A DNA stretch of 64,000 nucleotides. Source: Crotalaria pallida (taxonomy: Eukaryota > Streptophyta > Magnoliopsida > Fabales > Fabaceae). The notes below the pieces were generated by a model that was given only the letters and a program-made list of their open reading frames with translations, made no database searches and was not told where the DNA came from. How positions within the stretch are numbered: the stretch's first letter is position 1; every line of letters starts with the position of its first letter. Of the stretch, positions 23,318 to 32,990 are shown one piece after another. The position numbers and the translations under genes are program-made. The stretch covers positions 99,205,290 through 99,269,289 of the forward strand of contig CM075649.1 of the NCBI GenBank assembly GCA_037953625.1, given 5' to 3'.

Positions 23318-23688
23318 GTACTAAAGTGGAGCTTACATAGGACAGGGTCGAGCAGGATCTTCATTCCACTACGTGGAATGTATATTGATTATTATGAGAG
23401 GATAAATATTTTTGTAACTTATAACATGGAATAGACGTATGCCCTGTGACTTGTACTATTCGGGCATTAGGTTCTGTCATGACTATTAAACTGTTGTAGT
23501 TTATGTTTTTAAATATTTCTAGACTGACAGGTTTTAAGAAGAAAATTTTTGGGAAGTCCGGAAAACAGAGGAAACTCTGCCGGATTTTCGTAAAAAGTTT
23601 TTATAAGTAATCAAGTTTAAAAAGAAATTTTCTAGCCCGATTTTTATAAAACCTAAAATTAACTAATAAAAGTGAGAGCGTTACATTT

Positions 23689-23700
23689 TGGTATCAAAGC
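23689..23700 (+). other. Element A primer binding site
   Basis: TGGTATCAAAGC starts three bases after the LTR. It matches the complement of the initiator tRNA-Met 3' end (TGGTATCAGAGC) with one mismatch. It primes minus-strand cDNA synthesis. Confidence 0.85.
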
Positions 23701-23704
23701 AGTT

Positions 23705-23765
23705 TTTCCTCGGCCTTTGGAGTGTGGACTCACATCTCCAATGGTTACTCACCAAGAGAGTAACC
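23705..23765 (+). other. Double-hairpin leader after the PBS (element A)
   Basis: Two hairpins follow the conserved TTTTTCCTCGGCC. One is GGAG-T-GTG paired with CAC-AT-CTCC (about 23719-23740). The other is a perfect 8-bp GGTTACTC/GAGTAACC (23743-23750 with 23758-23765). Element B has the same pair with changed bases. A packaging or dimerisation role is inference. Confidence 0.5.
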
Positions 23766-23889
23766 TGGAAATAGTGTCAAGTTCTATAGTATTTACTTAG
23801 GTTTATAGTTATAGAACCCTATGTAGTTATGTACTAAATTTTGTACATGTCTGCATCAACAGAATCCTTTGTTGCCACACAGTAGCAAC

Positions 23890-24786
23890 ATGAAGAATCA
23901 ACTTTTCCATTCTCCTGATAGCAGTTCGGCTACTGATCGTAAGATCAATTCCCCTGCTGATTCTTTGAAATCCAAGCCGTATGACATCTGTTTTCAAGAA
24001 GGGCAAACTTCTGCAATGGGTAAGCTTAGATCGACTATGGGAGACCAGGAGCAACACGTGGGGGTACAAGTTGGTGAGAAGAAGAGTATAATTTTGAGTC
24101 CGGGAATGGTTCTCCTGAAGCAACACTTGACTCATGAAGAACAGGTGGGCTTAGTAAAGAACTGTCGTGAGATGGGCTTAGGTCCTGGAGGTTTTTATCA
24201 ACCAGGCTTTACAAGTGGAGCCAGGCTCCGACTGAAAATGATGTGCCTCGGCTTAGACTGGAATCCTCAAACCCGAGTATATGGACACAAAAGGGTAATT
24301 GATGGAAACAAACCACCCAATATTCCTGATCAATTCATTCAGCTGGTTATGGGAGCGATGCAAGAAGCACAATCTTTGATTGAGAAGGAATGCGGTGTAA
24401 GTGAAGTGGAGGACATACTCCCTTCCATGTCCCCTGATGTCTGCATTGTCAATTTCTATGAAGAAAACGGAAAGCTTGGTCTTCATCAGGACCGTGACGA
24501 AAGTGTTGGAAGCCTGCAAAGAGGGATACCGGTAGTATCATTTTGCATTGGCGACTCTGCTGAGTTTCTCTATGGAGACCAGAGAGACCCAAGGAGAGCA
24601 GAAAGAATTATCTTGGGATCGGGTGATGTATTAATATTCGGTGGCGAGTCTCGTCACATTTTTCATGGAGTGTCGACGATCATACCAAACACAGCTCTAG
24701 AGGGATTACTCAATGACACAGGACTTCGTCCTGGACGTCTCAACCTTACCTTCCGACAATATCAGTTTCCTGGTCCACACCCTTGA
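23890..24786 (+). CDS. ALKBH1-like 2-oxoglutarate/Fe(II) dioxygenase captured by element A
   Basis: A 298-residue AlkB-family protein. Plant ALKBH1-type enzymes oxidatively remove methyl groups from nucleic-acid bases, using Fe(II) and 2-oxoglutarate. Visible: an N-terminal low-complexity Ser/Lys part (1-65), the region GPGGFYQPGF (98-107), KMMCLGLDWNPQT (116-128) and the jelly-roll core from about 182. Iron ligands are H199 and D201 (LHQDRDE) and H259 (RHIFHGV). The 2OG-binding arginines are R283 and R289 (RPGRLNLTFRQY). GDSAEFLYGD matches the plant ALKBH1 group. The frame opens upstream to an in-frame TAG at 23824, so a longer host-derived coding region without ATG precedes the chosen ATG. 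There is no intron, stop or frameshift. It lies 204 bp after the 5' LTR, in the same orientation as the element, with no gag or pol. It is probably a captured, spliced host transcript. The closest relatives I recall are Arabidopsis ALKBH1B-D; the exact activity is unknown. Confidence 0.92.
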   Translation: MKNQLFHSPDSSSATDRKINSPADSLKSKPYDICFQEGQTSAMGKLRSTMGDQEQHVGVQVGEKKSIILSPGMVLLKQHLTHEEQVGLVKNCREMGLGPGGFYQPGFTSGARLRLKMMCLGLDWNPQTRVYGHKRVIDGNKPPNIPDQFIQLVMGAMQEAQSLIEKECGVSEVEDILPSMSPDVCIVNFYEENGKLGLHQDRDESVGSLQRGIPVVSFCIGDSAEFLYGDQRDPRRAERIILGSGDVLIFGGESRHIFHGVSTIIPNTALEGLLNDTGLRPGRLNLTFRQYQFPGPHP

Positions 24787-26713
24787 AGTCTGTGGTCCAG
24801 CTGCTTAAGGAGATCAGGGCCAAACTAACAAAAGGTACGAGACCATTCAAAACTTGGATAAACCTTTTAGGTACTTTCAATCTGAATCTCTATTAAGTTT
24901 TAGTGTAGAACATTCTAAATCAATTCTCTTGGAATTTTAAATTCCTAATCCTGTATTTCTAGAAGTTGTGAAACCTAAGAAAAACCCATCTTCAATCCAA
25001 TCATGAGTACCATCTAAAGGAACACGTAGGAAAAACCTTACATAGTTATAAGACAGTAACAAGAGACCTAACCAAAAACCTTGTGATAGTGTCGTCCTCT
25101 AATAGAGTGTAAGGTCAGGATTGGTCGTCCTTTCTCTTGCATCTGTTAAAAGATAATGCTATCATTCAATAACGCAGTGATGTACAGTTGATAAATGTGA
25201 GATTGGGACTGACCCCCTCGGTCTTCGCGTTTATTGATATGTTATATTATTGCAATCATCTAGTTGAGATCCGAATAAACCATCTAGGAATTCTATCTCT
25301 GTCGAAAGCCCGATTTAATGTTAATCCTATAGGATCTTTACTAAGACTCATAAATAGTGATTCGCAAACCAACCCCATTTAAGACACTCTTATTCTATAT
25401 TTCCACTAAGAACATCCAACTAAATGATCGAATCACCCCTTTAACTTGTATGAGAACTTTGCCATACGTGTAGGTATGAAGAGTCATCATGTCATAGAAA
25501 ATTCAAAACCACACCAATAATACCGATTAGCAGTCAACTTAATTCCATGTACCACCTCGCCAACCAATTAAGAACCAAGCTAATCAATTCTTGGAATCAA
25601 CCCAGTTTCCTCCCTACCTTCGACTTACTCAGGTATGTTGACACTAAGTGGGGGAGACTTGACGACTCAATTCGGATCCTATCCAAGCGACAATAACTCG
25701 AAACCATACCATAAGCTATAGGACTACCAAACAGATAATCCCAAACGCTCTGCGGAGGATCGAATGAGGGTTAAACTAGAGGTAAAACTAGACCTTGACT
25801 TTGACCCTCAAGTGGAACCGATCTCTAGGAATTCTTTTACCGAATTGGAATTATTAAACGAATGAGAAGGAAGTAGCATCGAAGTAGAATGCAAACGCGG
25901 TGAAGATTGATTTTAAGAGTGACTTTTCTAGACTCACTTGAAGGAGTAAAAGGTGAACGGGATAAAAGTGAAGTCATGAAGTGGAATCTCAAGCAAGACG
26001 TTACGTCGGAACACCGCAAGTGATAATCTCAGTCCTTTGGTACCCTGTGCATTTGATAGGACCCCGGTTGACCGAGACCAATCAGTTAGCCGCATATCCA
26101 TAGAAAACGCGTCCTTCGACGACTCTCTGCTGAAAATGCACACTTTGGGGATAATCTCCATTGTCTTCTTGCTTGACATGTGTCCATTACATCCTGGGTC
26201 ATCTTGCAAAGACCATGAGACTCATTCTTGAGTGCTTCATGTTTCTTCTTTGCATCTTCACTATCTTCAAGCTTCAAGCATCACAGATATATGTGCGAGA
26301 AATTCGCCAAGTCGTAGAAACCCGGCATAGTTCTATGCCTAGCGATGGATAACCATCCACGTGTCCCTTCTAACCTTGGATACCGGTCGAGAAGCTTATG
26401 TGCGAAATTCGGAATAACGAATGAGCATACCCCCAAGCATGGATATAACCAAGTATGTTAATGCTAAGTGGAGGAGGATTTCAATCCAAGGAATGGGAGA
26501 TGGAACTTTGATAATAACAAAAAACTGACGATCCTACGCAGATAGAGATAGTACGTAGTACTGGAAGACAAACGTTGAAATAGGCATGACCCTAACCACA
26601 TATGGAATGGAAAGTAAAAATCGAAGGGAAGTGAAAACCGTAGGCAGAAGCTTACCAATGGGATGGTTCTCTATTCACGGAATCGAACAGAATTTCGGGG
26701 ACGAAATTCAAAT
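24787..26713 (+). other. Element A interior downstream of the dioxygenase gene
   Basis: About 1.9 kb with no recognisable gag, protease, RT or integrase motif; the longest frames are under 100 codons and look random. The last 30 bases (ATTTCGGGGACGAAATTC then AATAAG) are the 3' signature shared with elements B and C; in autonomous relatives this stretch overlaps the pol C-terminus. It may be a remnant of pol, a 3' untranslated part of the captured transcript, or both. Confidence 0.5.
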
Positions 26714-26727
26714 AAGTGGGGGAGAAA
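26714..26727 (+). other. Element A polypurine tract
   Basis: AAGTGGGGGAGAAA directly precedes the TG of the 3' LTR. It would prime plus-strand synthesis. Confidence 0.85.
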
Positions 26728-29163
26728 TGTAACATCCCAAATTTTAAACCCAAAGACGAATAAATAAATAATAGTTAGAATAAATGAAATAATGATAATA
26801 AACTACAAATAGTTATTAAAAGAAGTGTTTTAACTTTAGGAAAGGATAACAATAATAATAATAATGTTAGAAAAGAAAGGAGCACTAAATTGAAATTAGA
26901 AACAGGCCAGAAAAATAGATAATTCGTTACTAAAACATAACATAGAGTAGAAAATCAAAATAAAAGATTTAAGACTCAACACATAATTCCCACCGTTGGA
27001 TATGAAGGTATGATTTTTAGGAAGTTTCTCGTAAAATTTGAGCAAGATCCGACGGTTAACGAAGAAGTTATAGCACAGTCAACTCATAGTAAAAAAAAAA
27101 GGGAAACAAAAACTGATCAGTGGGGGGTGCGCCCCAGGCGCGCGGTGCGCGTTTCAGCGCACCAGCACCTTAAATTGGTGCACCAGCTGCCCCTCCACCC
27201 TATTTCCTCCGCACCACTTCTCTCTCCCTCACCCAAATCAACCCCCAACACCCCAAAACCGCCCTAGCACCACCAGCCGCCACCACCGGAGCCCCAAGGT
27301 CGCCCCACCTCCTTGGCTCTTCCTCCTCCCCATGGATCCACTCCCTCTTGATCTCTTTCTCTCTCTCCTCCTTGGTCATCCTCTCTCTCTCACCTAGGGC
27401 CTTACTTTCTCTTTCCACCGTCCACCTTCTTTCCCTGCGGCCGCCACCGCCGTGAGCCGTGGCCACCATCACGGTGAGCACCCTCATCCCTCTCTCCTTC
27501 CCCTTTTGGCCGAGCTTTCTCTCTCTCTTCGCGGATCTCGCCGGAGCCGTTACCGACCCGTGATCGTGCCGGGTTCGTGTCGAGTGCACCAAAGCTTGGA
27601 GCTCTTGCCTAGGTCTAGCCGTGATTGTTCTCGCCACCGGCGTCGATCTCCGTTGACCCGTTCATCACCCGGATCGCTAAAGCTTCACAGATCGCCGCTC
27701 CCTCCTCGGAGTTGAGGTTATCTCTTTACTTTCGTCAACCGAGGTAAGAAGGGTTCGTGTTACCTTTACTTAAGAAGTGAATTCTAGGATGCCATAGTGG
27801 TGGCTAGGAATAGGGTAACATGTTAATGAACTTGAGGGTAGTTCCCGCTAACATAAATGGAGTATTTAGAATTATTAATGAAAGTCACACCTTAGGGAAT
27901 GGAATATGTACGTGTAGGACAAGGTCCGGAACAAGTGAGTATATTTAGGATATTAATTGGTTAATATTGGATGAAAATGTAGAGAAGTATGCACTGTAAT
28001 ACAAGGGAAAATTTAAGGATAAACAAACTAAACTTAGGAGTAAAAGAATAAAAGGATAAATGTAATAGGTAAAAAGAGTAGAACTAATAAGCTGAAAGAC
28101 CATAAAGTAAAGTAGTAAGTGAAGATTAAATGGGATAAAAGAGGGATAAGAATGTGGTCATGCATGATTATATGAAAAGGTGAATTTTGTTGATACTTGC
28201 ACTAAGTGTTTATGTGAAAAGTGATATGCATGAATAGTGGTGGTTGTAATTATGTGTTATATTTGGCATTACTTAAACATTGGACTGGTGATAATTATGA
28301 AAGTGAATTGTGGCTAATTGGTTATATATGTGATGATGCTTGTGTGTGAAAGGACTAAGTGGAAAGAAACGGAATTGGTCGACTAATAATGACATATAAT
28401 ATGGATAACTAATACTGGATAAATATGGTGATGTATATAGGCCTTCGATTTGGGGGAGATATACATCGTAATTGGTGATGTATTGTAGGCCTTCGATTTG
28501 GGGGAGACAATACATCGTAAATAAGGGTTGTATTGTAGGCCTTCGATTTGGGGGAGACAATACAACGTAACTGGGGCGATGTATGTAGGCCTTCGATTTG
28601 GTGGAGACATACATCGTCGATGGTGTATGTATGTAGGCCTTCGATTTGGTGGAGACATACATACACCCTAAGTAAAAGGAAAAAGGAAATGACAATGGAT
28701 AAAATAAGGTAATCGGTAATGGACAAGCGATGTATGTAGGCCTTCGATTTGGTGGAGACATACATACACCGAAAGTAAAAGGAAATGAATAAAGGAAAAA
28801 GGGGATAAAATTGGATAAGATAATGGTAATGGAAGAGCGATGTATGTAGGCCTTCGATTTGGTGGAGACATACATACACCGTAAATAAAAGGAAAAGGAA
28901 GTAAAAATGGATAAATTAATATAAATGGTAAGGTAAAAGCGATGTATGTAGGCCTTCGATTTGGTGGAGACATACATCGTAGATGGTGTATGTATGTAGG
29001 CCTTCGATTTGGTGGAGACATACATACACCGTAAATAAAAGGAAAAGGTTAAAGGAAAAGGAAATAAAATGGAAAAGATAAGGAAAGCGAAAAAGGAAAA
29101 AGATAAAGAAAGGAAAAAGAAAGAGAAAAGGAAAAAGAAAAGGAAGAGAAGAAGAACGAGGAA
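26728..29163 (+). repeat. Element A 3' LTR, truncated
   Basis: Near-identical to the 5' LTR over its first 2.4 kb, except for a missing GC-rich piece (CGCGCGGCCGCGGCCC in the 5' copy). It retains the predicted 5' splice site (27744). It stops abruptly at about 29163 in the A/G-rich stretch, where a fragment related to LTR D begins, so the last 620 bp are lost. Confidence 0.88.
28430..29030 (+). repeat. Hairpin-unit array in element A 3' LTR (nine units)
   Basis: Copy of the array at 22334-22935. Two stem bases differ from the 5' copy, and both leave the stem paired: unit 2 GATGTATTGT/ACAATACATC and unit 3 GTTGTATTGT/ACAATACAAC are perfect here, whereas the 5' copy has G-T pairs at the same positions. 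Confidence 0.9.
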
Positions 29164-29983
29164 TGAGGGAACCAAATACTAGCTCACTAAAGATCGATTC
29201 CTCTCCTCTCCTCTGTCCAACTCGTGATAACCAAATACTAAGCGAAAATTCAGTTATCACTCCAAACCCTAACTTCTAATTAAGCATCAGAAACCAGAAT
29301 TGGAGTTTTTACGAGTTAATACAAATTAAGCATTTATATTCATGTATTATCTCTACAAAATGGAATTAAGCAAACCACTACACATCGATAAACATGAAAA
29401 CAGAGAAGAGAAAACGAAATTGCATTAATAAAAAGAGCTCAAGAGTAGATAATACAATACCAAAGGGATTCACCCTTGAAGTCTAGCCTTCCATGGCCAT
29501 AAATGAAGAAAAACGAGTAGAAATGGGGAAGAACAAAACCCTAGCAGCCACCACCACTTGGGAGAGCCAAGAGAGAAGTTCTAACCTAGAGAGAGAGTGA
29601 GAAATCTGAAATGGGAGTGTGTTCTTGGGGGTTACACGAATTTCCCCTCTTTAGTTATGAAAATGGGCCTAAAACATGGGCCCAAGTCCTAAGAAACACT
29701 ATTCTGAAAATTACAATTAAAAAGGGACCTAAATGAAAATTACAATCTTCACTTCAATGCTTCAATCTTCATTTCCAAACTTCCCAAAGTGTCCTTGTGC
29801 CAAATATTGCCTGAAAATAGAAATAGAATTAATTAGGCTAAATAATCCCAAATTAAACAATATTCGGAATATTAGTCCAATAAACTCAAAATCACTAAAT
29901 CAAGCTAATCAATGTCAAATGGGCAACAAGTATCAATAATAGGAGTAAAATAATGTAAGGAATAATGGGAAATAAAATGCTCA
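29164..29983 (-). mobile_element. Fragment of an LTR like that of element D
   Basis: From about 29182 it matches 8751-9564 of LTR D (shared AGATCGATTCCTCTCC and ACCCTAGCAGCCACCACC, ending AAATAAAATGCTCA). The left part of that LTR is missing. The first 18 bases (TGAGGGAACC...) match neither neighbour well. No partner LTR or interior is attached. Confidence 0.75.
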
Positions 29984-29985
29984 TC

Positions 29986-30014
29986 AGCCTTCGATTTGGT
30001 GGAGACATACATCG
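29986..30014 (+). repeat. Single half-unit of the element A hairpin array at a junction
   Basis: AGCCTTCGATTTGGTGGAG then ACATACATCG is the loop and right arm of one array unit. It is wedged between the LTR D fragment and the truncated 5' LTR of element B. The last bases CGTGG are shared with LTR B, so the join may have used microhomology. Confidence 0.7.
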
Positions 30015-31024
30015 TGGTCACTGCGCCCAGGCGCGCTGCGCGCATCAGACCCCCATCAGGCGCACCAGACGCATGCGCCATTTCCTCCTGACCGCACCAG
30101 CAGCACCATCTGGTGCTGGATTCTCGCCCAAGCGAGTAAAGGCTCGCCCAAGCGAGCGCGCGCCACCAGATCAGGTCTGGTGCGTTAAATTTCAACTTCG
30201 GCACCAAGCCAAGCACCATCAGCCACACGATTTCCTTCCTCTTGGCAAGAAACACATAAACAACAACAAAAACACCAAACCACCACCAACATGCCTTCAT
30301 CTTCCTCTCCCCCCTTACTCCATACGTGCCTCTCTCACTCACCAAGGCATTAAGGCACCACGACCTCTTCTCCTTATTGCTCAAGCTCACACCAATAAGC
30401 ACCCAAGCACCTTCTCCTTCCCTTCCCCAACTCCACCGTGTCTCTCTCTCAACCAAGCTAGCAATCATCATCCTCATCAACCACACCCCAAACACCATGA
30501 TCAAGGCACCATCAAGCTTGATCTTCATGACCATCACCCCCCATCATGGGCCAATCACCAAATCACCACCAACCACCACAACAACTCACCCTCTTGATCC
30601 AAGAACCTAGCTCCACCATCATCAACTCAAACACTAGTAACCAAGTCCCACTATTCTCATAAATCATCATCAACTATCAAGCAACCAAAGAGCTAGCACC
30701 ATCTTCCTCCATAAATCCATGATCAAGACCTTTGATCACCATCTCCACCAAAAAAATTAAGTATGAAACTAATAACCCACAACATCCCTCCTCTTCCCCT
30801 TGAAATTCGTGTGCTTCTTCCTCTCCATGGGTTTCTCTAATTCAAGTGGCTAGGGAGAACACCTCATGAGCACACCTTTAGCTTCAAGTCAAAGAGTAGG
30901 AGATTAAGGCTAGGGTTTTAAGGGCCAAGTGGGTACAAGTCAAGGATTAGAAAGGCTAAGAACAAGGAAATCAAACAAGGACCAATGGGCTAGGACTTGA
31001 GATTCTTCTCCACCTCTTAAGAAG

Positions 31025-32463
31025 GTAAGAGGGGTTTGTGTTACCTTTCCTAAGGATATAGATTCTAGGTTGTTGTAATGATGACTAGGTGCAGACAAAT
31101 AATTAAAATAATAAATCATAGGATAATTAAGGTGTAAGGAATGAATCTTAGGGCATAATTGCTTAGGAATGTGTAGATTATATGTTAACTCAGTAGGAAG
31201 TTGAGAACCCTAGGGAGTGGACTTAATTTATAGTACTCTGAGACATACCTGAGTATGTCGACTTTTTGGTTTATTAATTGTTGATTGTTACTTGTTATTG
31301 GTGTGTTATCATATCGTGCTTGTTTTGGATGTCTCGTAAAGCAAAGAACGGGTTAAGTGTTAACGTAGGCAAATCATTTAGGAAGAGCTAAGTAATAAAA
31401 GAGAAATTCGAATTTAATGGACAATTATGAGCGGGTAATTAAAGAACGGATTAAGGATAAATAGCTTGGGAAAAAGTAAGTGAAGTTTATTATTAAATGA
31501 ATTATAAGTTAGTGGATGGTGATTGAGTGACTAAGAATTTGATGGATGTTGTGCTTGATTTAATTTGTTAAGTGTAAATGTGACAATAACGGTCGGGTGA
31601 TAATATGTGATTTTGAAATGGTGTTTGTGCTTGAATATTCATGTGAAAATGTGATGTTATTATGGAAAATGAGAATTAAAATATATACCCGGACGCAGTA
31701 AGACGTGAGTGCACAGGGGTGCAGACGCAGTAGGTCGTGACCAGGGGAGAATGAAAATATATACCCGGACGCAGTAAGACGTGAGTGCACAGGAGTGCAG
31801 ACGCAGTAGGACGTGACCAGGGGAGAATGAAAAATATATACCCGGACGCAGTAAGACGTGAGTGCACAGGGGTGCAGACGCTGTAGGTCGTGACCAGGGG
31901 AGAAATGAAAACATACCCGGACGCAGTAAGACGTGAGTGCACAGGGGTGCAGACGCAGTAGGTCGTGACCAGGGACGGATTGAAAAGAATTATGAATATG
32001 ATTAAAGTGGAAGGAATAAATGACTTTATGAAAATGATGTATAAGAATGAATAGGCAAGATTGATTTGAGAAACATACCCGGACGCAGTAAGTCGTGATC
32101 GCACGGTGGTGCGAACGCAGTAGGTCGTGACCAGGGGATTTGAGAAACATACCCGGACGCAGTAAGTCGTGATCGCACGGTGGTGCGAATGCAGTAGGTC
32201 GTGACCAGGGACAAAATGAAAATGGAATGTGAAATTAATTGAATTGAAAAGTAAACTTAAGATTGAAAGTAGGATTGCTAGGAAGGTAGTATGGGCATAG
32301 GGCATAAGTTATCAAAGATGAACTTGTATGTGATTACCTGAAAAAGAATTCTAGGTTAACATACAACTTTGACTTCAATAGGGCCTAGTTTGTCAGCTAT
32401 GCTTCTTAGAAGCTATTATTCTTAGTACTGTGTAATGCTACCCTTCTTGCTATATTTTTACAG
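31025..32463 (+). other. Predicted LTR intron of element B
   Basis: AAG|GTAAGAGGGG at the 5' end and TATTTTTACAG|GTAC at the 3' end. GTAAGAGGGGT (31025-31035) pairs with ACCCTTCTTGC (32440-32450) over all 11 positions when two G-U pairs are allowed. The 3' LTR copy has the same at 36958-36968 and 38372-38382, with the intron end at 38395. Confidence 0.5.
31685..32212 (+). repeat. Hairpin-unit array in element B 5' LTR (six units)
   Basis: Six units of roughly 62 bp built on CCCGGACGCAGTAAG, a hairpin, then GACGCAGTAGGTCGTGACC. In units 1-4 the central hairpin is TGCAC-AGGG-GTGCA (AGGA loop in unit 2); in units 5-6 it is TCGCAC-GGTG-GTGCGA. Both arms change together. GGTCGTGACC forms a further short stem. 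Confidence 0.88.
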
Positions 32464-32914
32464 GTACCGAAGGAGCATACACGTGTCTCGCCGAGCAGGA
32501 TTACATTCCACCACGTGGAGTGTGGATAGTATTTAGCGACCACCTATTGGTCATGGGTTATTTTGGGGAAGTTTTATTGTATTTCATTTACTTTGTATTT
32601 TGAGAAACTATGAGTTTGAGAAACTATTTGTATTTCCTTAGAAATAATGTAATGAGTGGACTAAACCATATTTTGGGCCCTGCTGGCCTCTGATGAATTT
32701 AAAATGCTATTGTTTATCAGGTTACAGGAAAAACAGGAATTTTGGGAAAGTCCTAAAAACAAACAGAACTCCGTCCGTTTGACGGGAGATTTTCATATGA
32801 ATTAAAAATAACTAAGTGTTTTTCCTAATCAAATCATAAGTTTAAAATGAAATTTTCAATCCACTATTTTAATTAAGGGTGTAAAAGGGTTAATAAACTT
32901 AGGTGTTACATTTA

Positions 32915-32926
32915 TGGTATCAGAGC
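32915..32926 (+). other. Element B primer binding site
   Basis: TGGTATCAGAGC, a perfect complement of the initiator tRNA-Met 3' end, four bases after the LTR. Confidence 0.9.
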
Positions 32927-32990
32927 AGTTTTTCCTCGGCCCGAAGGGAGTAACTGATTACTCCTGTAGTTACTCATCAAGCGAGTGACT
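32927..32990 (+). other. Double-hairpin leader after the PBS (element B)
   Basis: GGAGTAA-CTGA-TTACTCC (about 32947-32964), then AGTTACTC/GAGTGACT (32968-32975 with 32983-32990, one G-U pair). Same position and order as in element A, after the same TTTTTCCTCGGCC. Confidence 0.5.

Larger units (their letters stand above)
20610..23685 (+). repeat. Element A 5' LTR
   Basis: 3076 bp, starts TGTAACATCCCAAATTTTA and ends GAGAGCGTTACA, followed at once by the PBS. It contains a conserved AAATTTGAGCAAGATCCGAC block (about 20918), a GC-rich CCCAGGCGCG patch (21008-21050), a C/T-rich leader, a predicted intron (21648-23317) with nine hairpin units, and a short hairpin at 23362-23380. Confidence 0.88.
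20610..29163 (+). mobile_element. Element A: LTR retroelement carrying an AlkB-type gene
   Basis: Order: 5' LTR (20610-23685), PBS (23689-23700), dioxygenase gene (23890-24786), non-coding stretch, PPT (26714-26727), 3' LTR (26728-29163, truncated). No gag or pol domain is recognisable in the 3.0-kb interior, so the element is non-autonomous. The two LTRs are nearly identical; in the roughly 600-bp hairpin arrays I count two differences, which points to recent insertion. It sits next to element C, apparently inserted in the C interior; the target duplication cannot be tested because the right end is lost. Confidence 0.85.
30013..32910 (+). repeat. Element B 5' LTR, 5'-truncated
   Basis: Matches the 3' LTR from about 35944 onward and ends TTAGGTGTTACA before the PBS. 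It includes GCCCAGGCGCG and GCCCAAGCGAG motifs (30020-30165), a C/A-rich leader, a predicted intron (31025-32463) and a hairpin at 32504-32522 (CATTCCAC/GTGGAGTG). Confidence 0.88.

Noticed and set aside
23869..24786. Viral origin of the AlkB-type ORF (flexivirus-like AlkB domain)
   Set aside because: Motifs GDSAEFLYGD, KMMCLGLDWNPQT and GPGGFYQPG fit plant ALKBH1 proteins better, and no viral gene lies nearby.
29905..30597. 210-codon frames on both strands in LTR B leader, repeated at 35671-36541
   Set aside because: CACC/ACCACC-rich leader with complementary open frames; no conserved domain, and the frames cross the chimeric junction.
31560..32305. Minus-strand frames with repeated YCVRVYIF and TASGYIF words
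   Set aside because: Same artefact from the LTR B array; no codon bias or domain.
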